Origin: Siphlonurus alternatus
Taxonomy: Eukaryota > Arthropoda > Insecta > Ephemeroptera > Siphlonuridae
Direction: 5' to 3'
Length of the DNA stretch: 64,000 nt
Assembly (NCBI GenBank): GCA_949825025.1
Contig: OX463788.1
Span: 29,877,715 to 29,941,714, forward strand
Shown here one piece after another: positions 1 through 13,649 of the stretch; the stretch's first letter is position 1, and each line of letters starts with the position of its first letter. Under the pieces are notes generated by a model that was given only the letters and a program-made list of their open reading frames with translations, did not search any database and was not told the origin of the DNA. The translations under genes and the position numbers were made by a program.

Positions 1-77
1 TTCAAAAGAGATCAAAGCATTTAATTAAAAGATATATATGTATACATAGAAGATCGAGTGTGTGTGCAGGTAAAGTG

Positions 78-145
78 AATTATATATATCATTTAATTTC
101 TAACGCCACCAAATTATATATATCATTTAATTTCTAACGCCACCA
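78..145 (+). repeat. 34-bp tandem duplication
   Basis: Two identical 34-bp units sit head to tail (78-111 and 112-145). Each ends in TTTCTAACGCCACCA, so the unit includes the outer end of MITE copy 1. The duplication therefore happened after, or during, insertion of that MITE. Confidence 0.9.
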
Positions 146-464
146 ATGTTAAAAAAAATCCCTCACACAAAAATCCTGAAAAAAATTTAAAATGTTCTCC
201 TCTACCCCCTATCAGTAGCTAAAATATCAGGTATACAAATACGATCTAGTTTTTGAGTAATGAATTTTTAAAGTTGACGAATTTAACATGGGAGTTCCTT
301 TTCTCCATGTTAAATTAGTCAACTTTAAAAATTCATAACTCAAAAACTAGATCGTATTTGTATATCTGATATTTTAGCTACTGATAGGGGGTGTAGAGGA
401 GAACATTTTAAATTTTTTTCATAATTTTTGTGTGAGGGATTTTTTTAAACATTGCATCTTACCC
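131..464. mobile_element. Palindromic MITE, TTAA-flanked family, copy 1
   Basis: Two arms of about 150 bp form a near-perfect inverted repeat around a short loop at about 297-303. TTAA lies at 127-130 and at 465-468. Internal words such as AACTAGATCGTATTTGTATA and GATATTTTAGCTACTGATAG occur in both arms. The same arm sequence recurs at 42.5 and 54.4 kb. TTAA flanks suggest a piggyBac-type target duplication. No coding capacity. Confidence 0.75.
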
Positions 465-468
465 TTAA

Positions 469-2323
469 GTAAGATAAAATTAATAGACAAACCTTAATAG
501 ACAAATCTTGGAATACATCAAAGTTTGTATACATAGAGCATGACCCTTTATAATTCAAAGGTTTATGTGAATATATTTAAAGCAGAGAAGTAAAATTAAC
601 AGAAAGAATGGTTCCATAAACCATTAAATAGCAACTTTGTGGGGAGTAAATAAAATTACATGTGATTTTTTTTAGTCTTATTAATTAGTCTTCAACAGCT
701 AGCAAAACAATAGCTCTAGGTTTAAAAGCAATATTCACTGCAGTTGTTATCTGTGAAACAAGAACAAGATAATTAAGGGATTAACTTTTACCTGTATCAA
801 TTGGTTTAATTGTTGTCAGACTTTCTATTATGCCACAGGAAAGTGGGAAAGGGGAGGGGGGGGGGGAAATCCCTGCTTAAACATTTTCAGGGTTTATAGA
901 TTATTTATTTATAGAGAGAACCACCTTCACCATGGGCCAAAAGCAGTATAGGCATTTTTTTCTGCATTTATTTATTTTTTTTAAATTAATTAATTAATTC
1001 ATTACTGTTAATTTGGTTTACATTTTGGCTGGGAAGATTTATTTATGTTGTCCTTATGGCCAAACTGGCCCTGACTACATTGTACTAACAAATGTAGCAT
1101 TAAATTCTATTGAGACAGTATTTTCTCAAGTTCAACGTTAAGTTTTCATAAGAGTATTTAAATAAAATTAGACAATACTGTACTTATTTTTTACCCGTAA
1201 GGGTTTTATTTAAATTTTAAACAATTAACACAATTATTAGGTAAAAAATTAGGTTATGGCACAGGTTCATTTAATAAAATTGTATATATAGCGTCTTTGT
1301 AATTTACATATTGCTTTATCAAGCGTCAGTACCTCACAACTATGTCAACATAAATACAGTGCTATAGTCAACACAATAAGTGATAAATTGAGGATAAGAG
1401 AAGAGACTTGTAAATTACTTTAAGTTTAAAAAAAGTAAAAAATCAACTAATTTTTTATTTGTAAATAAGCAGAATAAACATTATTATTTTCAGCATAGCT
1501 GGGGGAGAAAATTTGCAGTTTCATATCTTGCATGATTTCCGGGCCTACATAAAATTAATTTAAGATACAAAACAATGCAACAGTTTTAAGTTAGCATATA
1601 ATGATGAATTTCACTGTATTAAGTACAGACAACATACAATGCCTTGTGAATACTAGTTACTAGTAAATAATAGCAACAGCAATAAAGGCACTGAGTTGAT
1701 GGTATCATGATAATGATCTATGTAAGCATGCAGCTACCACCCCAAGTTACTCAACATTATTTTAAATCATCAAAGCTAAATTAAAATCAATAAATTCAGA
1801 AATCCTTTAATTTTGACCCTACATTTTTAATGTTAATATTTTTTTCATAAAATATTGAATGGATGAAATTCTTTTAAAATATAGTATTATTTTTTTCTTC
1901 TTGTTTTTAGAGCATTAAGCTCTTAATTTAACTCAATGAAATAGTTTTAGAAATACTTTCAAAGCAGCTGGAGTCATTAAGTGAGAGCACATTCACGTAC
2001 ACTAGCGTGTAAATAGAAGAGAGGTCATCAATTGAGTAATTGAATAATCAATTGCAGTAATTCACAGTCTATTAGCAACAATCATTTGCATAGAAAAACA
2101 TACATTTTTGGAATTTTCATAATGTTGTTTTTACATGTAGACTTAAATTTAAAAAAAAAAAAAAATGTATTTCTGATGCAGTCCGATGGTTTAGACTAGT
2201 ACTGTGGTGCATTCATATATCATGACTATATTGTGTAACTCTTTAGTCTGTGTATATGTAGAGCATCTATATTCCAATCATTTTGACTACAATGCCTGTC
2301 ACATATATATAGGCTATGGTTCG
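469..2323. other. AT-rich intergenic DNA
   Basis: No gene or repeat family recognised. Contains a G-run near 855-867, poly-A near 2150-2165 and short AT repeats. Confidence 0.6.
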
Positions 2324-2561
2324 TTACCTGGATGTGAAGGGTCTGTAACTTGTAACTTGGATGCAAAGGATGTGAAACAAACCCAAGTATTTATGAAGTG
2401 GAACAGCTGATTTCAAATTTTGGACCATGCGAAGGTTGAGAGACAAATCTCCCATCCAGCAACATCCAGTAATCGGTCGGTAACTTCTGCTAGTTCTGTT
2501 GGATGTTGGATGAGAGTCGGTCAGTATCCTCAAAAAGTTCACAACCTTCGCATCCAGGTAA
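2324..2561. mobile_element. Short TIR element (MITE-like)
   Basis: Ends are inverted copies of TTACCTGGATGYGAAGG (2324-2340 and 2544-2561, one mismatch). Internal words GGATGCAAAGG and GCGAAGG echo the ends, as in subterminal repeats. About 240 bp, non-coding; the overlapping open frames on both strands are not credible genes. Superfamily unknown. Confidence 0.55.
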
Positions 2562-3188
2562 GATCGGAAAGATAGACTGTAGCCACAATCTGCTGTATTT
2601 GTGACTCTACAGTGTCATTGGTAGATATTTTGAAACATTTTCAGGATTGACCGAACTCAAGCCAAGACCTCCCAGAAACACAGAACAAAAACATAATTGG
2701 ACCTGAGCCGCTGCATGTCAAAAGAAAGAGTCAACTGGATATTTTTGCACATCAGTCATATGCAAAATCATAACACTGACGAACCTTTCTCTTAAGATTT
2801 ATGTAGCTGTAGATGTGCTTCTTGCAAATTAAATAAAATAATTAAAGGATAAGGAAAAAAACAAATCAAAATGGCAAAGAACTTAATAAGTACGTAAAAA
2901 TATTATATGACTATTTATTACAAGCAGTGCCCTTACTGGTAGTTATAGAAACACACTGCCTTGATAATTTTATTGAACACAGTTGAATCACTTTTAAGAT
3001 GACAAAAACACCATGGTTTAAGACCATGAGTTTGAGTACCGTATCAATAATAATAATAATAAAAAAAAAGTTTCAACACAAAGATGTGAATGAACTGAGT
3101 GACAAGATAACAGGCTACCAGTAAGTGCTTAGTAATATATCTCCGTTCTAGCTTACCTCTTGACAAATTAAATTGGTGAGATTCAGCC
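2562..3188. other. Intergenic DNA downstream of the LMF2-like gene
   Basis: AT-rich; contains a short (AAT)n then poly-A tract at about 3043-3070, which could be the tail of a decayed retroposon. No gene seen. Confidence 0.5.
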
Positions 3189-3194
3189 TTTATT
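3189..3194 (-). terminator. Polyadenylation signal AATAAA of the LMF2-like gene
   Basis: On the minus strand an AATAAA hexamer lies about 20 nt past the TAA stop. It is the first such hexamer after the stop and would give a very short 3' UTR. AATAAA is common by chance in this AT-rich DNA, so the exact cleavage site needs transcript data. Confidence 0.5.
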
Positions 3195-3214
3195 TACAGA
3201 AGTATGTATTGTGA

Positions 3215-6200
3215 TTAATTGTCATAGCGACGGGAGGACAAAATAACACATCCTGCGGAGAACACAGACCAGAGCAGATTGCTGGGTTCAATACGTGCTG
3301 ACAAGATGCGCAGCTTGTCCAACAAATCTTTCAGCCATTGAGTTTTGACAGGCCAATCCCGCCCATCTATAAGCTTCTGTTGCCGCAGATAGTCGAGCAG
3401 TGGGGGGTGGTCCTTGGAGTAGATAGGAAAGTACTCTGCCTTCTTCTCTCGTTGCCACCAAGTTGGGTTAGACCTAAGCACAATAAGAAGACATAATAAG
3501 TGCTGTGATTGTGCAAAAGTGAGATGATATACATTATTTGTATAATTTAATAAATTGCAAAACAAAAATATTATAGTGTATCAATTACATAATTATGTAT
3601 GCAATTGTGATTAATAAAATATTTAAAATAATGATATATTTGAACCATCACTAATTCTTATGAAACTACATTACATAAAGTGAGAGCTTGAGGATAGAAA
3701 CTAAAAAAATATAATAATAAATACAACAAGTTATTCAGGTCTGACCTTAAAGAGGTAGGGCCAAGAAAATATTTAAACAAAGCTAAAATTCCCAATTTCA
3801 AATCTGCTATCAGTTGTTTTTTATGAGCAGCATTAATTATTTACAATGCTCAAAGTGTTTTAGGCCTGCCACATAACATAAGCAGATACTTGCATGAGTT
3901 TTGAGAACTTTCCGTTTACATGACTCGCTCACCACAGATCGGCCACCTCCTTCTTAAAACTTTCAACTGACAATCCATGTCGAGCAAGTCAGTTCAATAG
4001 AGAAATCTTAGACCTAGTCTTTCAAGCCTAAACCCAGATATGTATGGGGGATTGCCTGGATATGATGTATATTATGCAGTTTCCACTTCCAGTTGCTCTG
4101 TTATAGCCCGTAATGTGAGGGGGAAATGAGTAGAAAGTATGATGTTTCCGGAAATTTCCAGACTTAATCGAAGGGTTAAAAGACTGTAAACTCTTAGCCT
4201 TTATTAAGTGAAAAGTGGCACACTTGGCATGTGTGAGTGTAGAAGTGACTACCATCAGTCCACTCGCTTGGCTCAACTGACAACACTGTCAGAGTTCAGG
4301 TGGGGTGACTCACAGTTGTCTTCTCCCCCTCCTCAGAGTATACCTGGCCACAATAATAGGCAGCGTTGCCGCTCAGCACAGCGAGTGAACTATTGGTGGC
4401 TATTCTGACTCTCATGAACACCAAGTGTCCCAGTCTTATTGATCATAACTATTAACAAATGACTGCAATTGGGAGTGGTGACGATTAGTACCTTTCTGAC
4501 CAAGGTGTGTAGTGGTAGGTATAGAGGCTAGCTCGTATGTATTTGGGCGGCTTTTGTGAGAATGGGTTGTGAGCTTCATCCAGCAATCTCAGCACTTCTG
4601 GCTGCCCTAGCAATAGGCGGTAGGCAAGGCTAACAATCCATGGATTTTGGTGATAAGTTCCCAGTGCTGCAAACCACATCTGCCAATCAAGTCGTGGCTG
4701 ATGTGGAGCTGTAACAACCAAAATTTCACTCAGTCACTATGTGTTACTTCAGCAGCAAAGTTTTATTTTATGCTATTGATTTTCTTAGCATTTATCAACA
4801 AGTGAAACAACAAGCTTGGAGAATTTGGCTCAAAACCAGTAATTAAATTGTAATAAAAATAAATGCATATTATTTTGTTGATTGATTGATTAGTGGATTT
4901 AAAAGGTAGATTTTGAGTGGTTGATATTGGATGAAGATGAAGAATGCTATAACTCTCACCAACAAAAGTGAGGGAAGCATTGACGTTGCCGGGCTTGTAG
5001 CGGAAGTTGTATTCTTTCCAAGGCCCCTCAAGCAACTCTGCCCCTTCGATAATGACCTCTGGTCGACCACCAACTCCCGTCATACGTCGGAACAGCCCAT
5101 AGGCACTAGTGAGGTGTAGCTTGTATGTGCTTGCATGTATAGGGCGTAGGGCTGTCAAAATCGGAGGCTCAGATTGTGCAGCTGGTCGGATGGATGAATA
5201 TGGCACCTGATGGCAAAAGAAGAACTTTGTTTTATTTAATAATAATGATAATAATAACATACATATTATATTTTAATCAGAGTAACAGAATATCAGAATA
5301 ATCTTTTTTATCTCAATTTTTTTAAAAATTTAAAATTTTCCAGTGTATATCTGTATATTCGAAAAAAATATATAATATCATAATTTAATACTCCTCAGCT
5401 TTATTTTTTTATCTTTTACAGTCCAGGGTATGAAAACTTGAGCTATAATTACAACCTAGTAAATTTACAACCTAGCTGTTATGGCAATGGAAGGAGTGTC
5501 ATTGAATTAAGGGTGTTTCAGTGTGACATATAAATTTGTTTCACAAATTGTTGGGATCATAACATATACAGTATAATACATACATAATTATTATAAGTGC
5601 ATAACCTGTAAGTACAGTTTATACATGAGAAATGACAAAATAGCTGTTTAATTATTGGCTAGTTCTTACTAATGGTATAAAATACCTTACAAGATTCTTG
5701 TTTATTGCAAACTTTCAAGAAATTACAAAGATATAAAGTTATAAGATTAACAAGAAAAGAGTAATCTTTGCAAAATCTTGGAATGAAATAAAGACAATGT
5801 GGCAGAGAATGTTCTGAATTAATTTTATTATGTAATGGAATTCAGAAAACTTATTATATATGAGTGAAATTAATCTGCCTACTTAAGCATTAAAAAAAAT
5901 CAATAGTAAAGGGGGGGGGGGGGGGGGAATTGATACCACAATGTATAATATATGTGTCATATTATATCTTCACATAACGTTGCATAAATTATAGGAGCTT
6001 GTGGTCAGTGAAGGGAAATAATATCAAATGTCAAATTAAACAAGGTATCATTTGACTTCAAGGTTAAAATAAAAAGAGATATCATATAATAATATTACAT
6101 AATGTATATTGCTGTCATGGGATAATAAAATAACATTTGCCAATTTTATAATTATAGGCTACAATTTTATACTATTAAAAAATGGTTGCTTTACCCGACA

Positions 6201-9200
6201 TTCAAATGGTGTGTACCATGAAAAACAAACACAAGTGTCATTAAAACGCAAAACTGTATGCAAGTAATGATGAGAAGCATGAAGACAATATTAATAACCA
6301 ACTATGATAGCAATGATGGAATGTTGATTAAAAAAAAACTTGCACTACAAAAATGTCCCCAAGTTTACTTACAAAGCAATTTTTCGTCAGTGTTTGATTC
6401 ATTTTATGTTTTATTTAAAGTGTAAATAAATAAAACTAAAATAATATATATGTTTATTGTTTGTTTCTTTATAGTAGCATTACTAGAGGTATATGATATG
6501 TTAAATTTATAATATATATAATATTGTAATATTTAGTTGTACTACCGAAACAATATGTATAATACATACTTAGTTTTGTATTTTTGATGGCATGTTGCAG
6601 TTTAAATATTATGATTATGATTTTTTTTATTATATATGATTACAAATGTGAAAGATTATACATTTTTATTTTAATAGAGTGTAATATATGAGTGTACTAT
6701 ACCACATAAAAGAACTGTAAGTTTCCACATTGGATCCAATGAAAAAATCAAATTAACTTAATTCAGTTATTAAACTATTCACTTACTAAGGAGATGCCAA
6801 ACATTGAAACGACAGCTGCAGTGTAGAGTAAAGTACGTAAGACAACTGGCAGCTTGGCACGTAAGCTTGAGCTGTCTAGCAATGTTTTGCCAAGGCTCTC
6901 AGACACAACAAGGCACAGCGAACCCAGTCCATACAACATAGAGGCCGGCACGAGCCAGACCAGCACACTCTCCAGCTGAGCTTGAGTGATGACTGAAACA
7001 GCAAGTATACTCATGTAACCTGTGCTAATGCTTGAAACAGTAGGAATTAGGAAATTTAGCCATACAACCCATTACTTAAATATTTCAAGACTGTGCGTGC
7101 AATATTTTCAATTAATAATTCCTTTTAAGTATTTATTTTTGTCATATTTTTATTATTATAGATTATAGGACAAACTTACCAATATTCATCTCTAGTGAGC
7201 CTGAAGATCCTATTCGCATGTTAAATACAGAATAAGTGTAGAAGAAGAGCGCAGCATATACAGCAATACAGAACAGGTTCGATGCTCGCAATAACCCTTG
7301 GTTTGACTGATGCTCTGCGCAAGTGAAGAATACAATCAATTGGATCAAATAAATAAAACACATCTAGAGATAAATATATGAAAAATCTATTATGTGTATA
7401 ACAAAAAATTAAATAGAAACTACAGATTGGATATTGCTTAATTTGTTTCACCCAATAACAATTAATTATGGTACTTTGTATGAAATTTTTTAAAAAAAAT
7501 CCTAGTGCTTTATAATAATACAAGAATAAGCTGTTTTAAAAAAAATGTTGCACATCTTTATATTTTAGCTTTTTGAAAAACTTCAGTAAAATCTACATTT
7601 TACACATTTAAATAATTACTTGACAACAACTTACTGGGCTTTTGCTTAAAGAAATACTCATCTTCCAGTAGGGACAGACTCAATACAATAGTGAGCAGGT
7701 TGAAAAAGTTGTAGTTGCCGGTGAGTATTATGCACACTTGCAGAAAGACCTGAGCAGCAAAAAGCATTATGTTATCCATTCCACATATACCCTACATGCT
7801 CGTAAGTCTTAATGAAAAGAAAGTAACTTATGTTTAACACCAATAGTACTGGATCTAAACTCAAACTGAGCTTTCATAAAGAAATGGGCTTCCAAACTAT
7901 TGTAAGTAAAAGTCAGTTTTCTATTATATTATATGATTATATTATTTATCATTTCCATGAGAGTGAAGCACTTTATAAACTCATTTGATTCCCAATAATT
8001 CACCAATGAAATCCAGCTTTTATTGTATACAGTACAAGAAATATAAGATACATCCTAGATTTCAATCTAAAACTTAAGCAGCAACCAGTTAATAGTATTC
8101 CAATGGCTCCATCATATTTTATGTATGCACAGTAAATTGTACACAAATATCAGCAGTAATTTTAACAAGAGAAGTAGCTATAAAGCTCACCTGCATGTAA
8201 AAGGCAAACACTCGCACAGACCTCACTGGCGTAAGGAATGTGAAAGGCAGGGGGATCTCAATGACGTGTGCTGCCACAATGGACAGGTGTAACACCCATT
8301 TGGGCAGATGGTGAGAATACCATGCCAGCTGCGTGGGGATGCACTGTGATTCAAAGTGAGTCTCCAACGCTATGGATTGAATAAAATTACATTCATAATA
8401 TTAAAATTAAGGCAAAATTTATTACATGAAGTGAAATAAAATATATTTGACATTATAATTATTATAAATCATTGTTTGGTTTTTTTTTTTTTAATTAAAA
8501 AAAAAATAACTGTGTTACTCTACACATTAATTAACAAATAATTATGTGTGAACAGTACGTATGTCAAAGAATTAAATTATATATTCTACAGTAGTGTAAC
8601 TACTCTGTTCACTTCAAAGAATTAATATTTTTTAATTAAAAAAAAAAAATGTTGAAATGATGCTTGTATTTGCCTCCCGATGCTCAGCTGGTTGCAGAAC
8701 TACCCCTAACGGAAAGATGATTCTAATCCCAGACAATATTAAAACATAGGTAAAAAAATATCTTTGCAGTGGTCTACAGCTGTTACCAGTATATAGCCAT
8801 ATACAGTATCTTCTTCTTTTTTTTTTTTTTTTTTTCAAACTTATTGAAGAGGAAAGCTCAGTTTGTGACTAATACAGTATTGCATTTTAATCAGATTTTT
8901 GTTATTAATTTTTAATTGAATTATTAATATCTCAATAAGAACCAAATTAATATACAATTTATCACTCCATCAAATTCACTTGGTTATGAAATTATATCAA
9001 TATGACTTTAAAATTGGGTTAAAATTGTGTTTCCAGTACAACTGGACCAGTTTGATAATTGTCACGGCAAACATTCTGAAATTACGTAACATGCAATGTC
9101 TTGATAGATAAAAGATAAGAAAAAGGTTGTAGTTGCTACCTGCAGTATTAAGAGGAAGTTGAGGGGATAAAAGACATAGATATTTCATTGATAAAGATAT

Positions 9201-11984
9201 TGAATGTAATGCATGGCTCAAAACATTTGATACAGTACTCTGATAGACCTTGCTTGGTAATTTGATTAAAAATAATTAAAAACAGTAACAAAAATATGAA
9301 TAAATTAATGGATTATTCACAAACTGAGCTTTCGTCTCGAATAAATTTGAAAAAAATGGTGATGGATGTAGGTCTCTACAAAGATTGATCTTTAACATTG
9401 TTTTACTCCATACAAAACAATTTGATCACCTCTATAGCATAGCGGCACCACCGTAGGATCAGGAATCACGAGGCAAATATAATTAATATATAACTGTAGT
9501 AAATTTGTTATAGTTTGCTTTGCTGTACCTGTGAGTCCCCACCAAGTTGGACATCCACTTGTGAACTTGACTATTCCCGAAGAAAACATGAGTCTGAAGA
9601 GCAGCCAACGAATGGACCAGAAGGCTATTGGGTCGGTGGGTCCTGCTTTCTTGCGTCCAGCTGAGGTAAGAGGCGCTACTAGGATGCAAAGGAAGCCAGT
9701 CTCCAGTAATAACACATCCCTGAGAACAACAAAAAAAATACATAGAATGAAATAATTTATTTATGTTGTAGTTTTATTTTCCACTTTTTTTATTACCAGA
9801 GAGACAAATCCACTTACCATTGAAATCCAAGAAATATTGGGTTAACTTGAAACAATGAGAGGTATGCTGCCCATAACACAGCAAATAGTGGTGCTGTGCA
9901 AAATTTCTGTGATACAAATCTGAAAGCAACAACATTAAAGATTAAATAAAAACAGACAAATAATTATAAAAAAAAATAATAATAATAATTTAATGCCATT
10001 AATTGAGAATCTCAAACGATCAAACAGGAAGATCATTTTCGTTGCCAGTGAAATGAGATTAGAAACTAACCTTAATTTACCTGCAATGAATTTTATCCCC
10101 ATTTGATGGCTAAGCCCTCAATTATATGATGCGAAAAAACTAATAAAGTGTGGTTTGTTTTTCTTCTGATGATGGGACTGTCTGGAAATGGAGGTTGTGT
10201 AGAGAATATGTTGTTTTTTTGTTTTTATTTTTATTTTTTTTTTTTATGTGCATAATCAACTCGCTACTTGTGAAACAGGCAGCTATATTAAGTGCAGCTC
10301 ACATTGCTCACAAATCTTTTACTTTTAAAGCACCTATCTGGGCTGTCAATGACATATTTTTGTTTTGAACTTATCATGAAAACTTTATCAAAACAGCGGA
10401 ATTATCACATTTGAAAGTTTTTCACTGCCGAGAAATAAAATAATTAACTTGTTAACTAGTACATACAGTAGTAGTTAACAGGGTGATGTTGTGTCATGCG
10501 AGTAATATAATGGTGGGGGCTGTTTACTACTATGTTACGTACTACAAGGTCGGCTGACCCCTCCACCTCCTCTCCTCTCTAAATTGTGCTGTAGTTGAAC
10601 TGTCTTTATTGCTGAATTAATGAAAATACTTTTTAAATTTTTTTCATGCTGAGATAATTAAAAAATATGATGATATATGAGTTGGAATAATTATAATCCA
10701 CATGTATTAAGAATCGCTGGGTTTGAACCGTTTGAATGATTTCCGGCAGTTCCTTTCAACAAATATACAGTAGTTGCTATTTTTATAGCACACGCAGTCA
10801 CAGATGATAGAGAGGGGAAAAATAATGGGTTGGAGTGATGAGGTGCCATAAACTAGTAGAGGGAAAGTGGCAGAAATAACTTCTAGGTACCCAGAGCTAA
10901 GGTTCTAGCATTGTCTTACAGTATTTATTATTATTGTTAAGTGTAGTGGGGAAGGGGGGAGGGTGCCCTTGTGTTTATTGGGATACATTATGTTTAATTG
11001 CTATCTAATAATGAAATAAAAGATAACTTTATAATATGAGCGTAGGTTTTATTTATACGTCTGGTGGGTACAGAGGTAAGAATCAGAGTGAGGATCGATA
11101 ATCGATTATGATAATATCACATTAATATATGTCTATGCTAGAGCGCCTCTAGTGTAGATTCATTGAACTACATTCATTAGGTTCACAATTAAAATAAGAC
11201 ATAATTACATATTATGCTAGTTTACCACACATTATATATAATATAGATATATAATATATATATAATATATCTATATGGGAAATTGTAACACCTATCCCCT
11301 AATCCGAGTGGGAATTTTAACCACCCTTGCTGAGCAGCAACACGCACAAATCTCATAATATATGGTTACCAAATTTAAAATAAATTTAGGAATATTTGAC
11401 ATATGAATATAAGCATATTGTTCCCTCAAAAAAATTAAATTGCGTAACTACAAAAAATTTGATGGGATTAACTTTGACCCTTAATTATGATCTAGTGAGA
11501 TAAGCTTAGGCTACTATCCATTATTGTATGTACCATGAAGTATCATTGTAAATTTAAGAATCATGACTATAATATATATGCAGTATGCACCTTTTCTTTT
11601 GAAATGATTTTAATTTAATTATTTAAAAAGCATGCTTCAAATATATATGCATACACTTAATACAAACTAAAGCAATTATTTAATTCCTATGCTGAATTAG
11701 AGTATTCAGTGAATAATAAAGTATATTTAATTACTGTACACAATAAATTATACTAGTTTTATTTTACTATAATAAATTATAGGAAAGTATAGAAATATTA
11801 AACCTCTTAAAAATTGTTTTGTATTATAGAAATCAAAGTGTAGCTTATTTTTTTACGTTTGAAAAATTATATTTTTAGAAAATAATATAGTAATTCTACG
11901 TTTTATTATAATTCAACATATAGGAATTATACTTGTTTTAACTTAATTGTAATAAGTATAATTCCTTTTTACAAGGGTATATAA

Positions 11985-12083
<99 letters not shown>

Positions 12084-13618
12084 ATTTAACCATAGAATAT
12101 TGCCCAATACTACCAAATGCTGTACATATGTGCATGTATGTATATATTTTTATTATATACATCATACTGATCACTGATCATACAGCACAGTGTATTAAAT
12201 TAAATATAGACTTAAATGTTTAAAAACTTTTGTCATACCCAGTAAAGGCGAGGAAAATTCCAGCCAACGCTACAAGATCCATCATATATTCAGTGTTTAA
12301 TCCAATATAGGGAGCAAGCCAAAGAAGTGTTGGTTTGCTATTAACTTTGTCAAGCAAAGTTTTTGCCTTGCTTTCCAGCTGGGCACGAGCTGGTAGTACA
12401 CCATTGCTTCCATTTAGTCCTAAAAAAATATAATATTTGAACGACTCAATTTGATACAATATATTTAATTTTGTGATATATTCATTATATACTATGGAAG
12501 TGCTTTAATTATTTTTATTCTTCAACATGTTATTATACATATGCATACTTCAATTCTTTGTTATGTACATACTCATATATAGGGGCCGTATCTCCAGTTT
12601 TTCCAGTTATACAAATATGTATGCTATATTGATTCTGACTTCAAATGTTAATTCATGAATCATGAAGTTTCATTGCCAAAAATGCAAAAAAGTTTGAAGT
12701 TAGAACTGGAAAGAACTGTTTTTAAAAAACTGTTTCAGTTTTTTCCAGTTTCGTGAACTTTTTCCAGTTTATGATAACTGGAAAAGCAGTTTTTTCTTTC
12801 AAAAACATATTTTTCGTGATAAAAATTCTAATTATATATTTGCATTATTATTTTTTTCCTCCTCCATCTTAACACCACAATAATGGTGTTTCACGAATTT
12901 TCTTCATGCACTGCAGACAATGATACTTTATCAAAATATATTATATAATACGTATATGAAACTAAGTATATCAAAATATATATAAAATATCATATATATA
13001 GGCATTCTGAATGCTTTCATGGAACATGCGTCGCGGCCAGATCTGTTGTGTGACTTAATTCACAACTATATAGCGACATTCATGGCACTTGAAGTTTGCA
13101 CCTCTCACGTCTCTATGGATGTTGAACGCTCATTCTCAGTATATACGGTATATAAAAACTTCTTCTTGAACAAGCATTTAGACTAATCTTGAGATGCAGC
13201 TTGTAATTAACTGCTACTTCAACATAGCCTAGCTCGGATTAAAAATGTGATCTGTCTCGAAATTATTAATAAAAATGTTTTTCCATGAGTCCAAAATTAT
13301 TTTTCATTAAAAAAAATACACTAAATTAATATATATATTATATATATAGAGGGTTTAAAAATGTAAAATGTTTTAAAAACTGGAAAAAAAAAATGTTTTT
13401 ATGTTACTGAACTGGAAGAGTGAACTCTGTTTTCAGGAAAATTGAAAACTGCGTTTTTAGGAAAAAACTGGACTGCATGGATCCAGTGCTGAAAATTACA
13501 TTTTCAAAAACTGGAAATCCGGCCCCTACTCGTATACCGATAGTACTGTATTATATGCATACATCAGTTATGCATAATATAATAAATATATATATACATA
13601 CAATTTAATACTCATGGC

Positions 13619-13649
<31 letters not shown>

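Larger units (their letters stand above)
9920..12238 (-). other. Intron 2 of the LMF2-like gene
   Basis: A phase-2 intron of 2.3 kb, the longest in the gene. It holds a (TA)n microsatellite (11990-12074), a decayed foldback element (about 11650-11977) and low-complexity AT sequence. The 72-residue plus-strand open frame at 10150-10368 shows no coding character. Confidence 0.85.

Noticed and set aside
3940..4408. Extra exon in LMF2 intron 10
   Set aside because: Exons 10 and 11 join in frame at an Arg codon and the short frames here show no LMF similarity.
8675..8738. A functional tRNA
   Set aside because: Only the A- and B-box-like parts match; the acceptor and T stems do not pair.
9531..9755. 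Plus-strand frame over LMF2 exon 4
   Set aside because: It is the complement of an exon whose minus-strand translation contains conserved LMF motifs.
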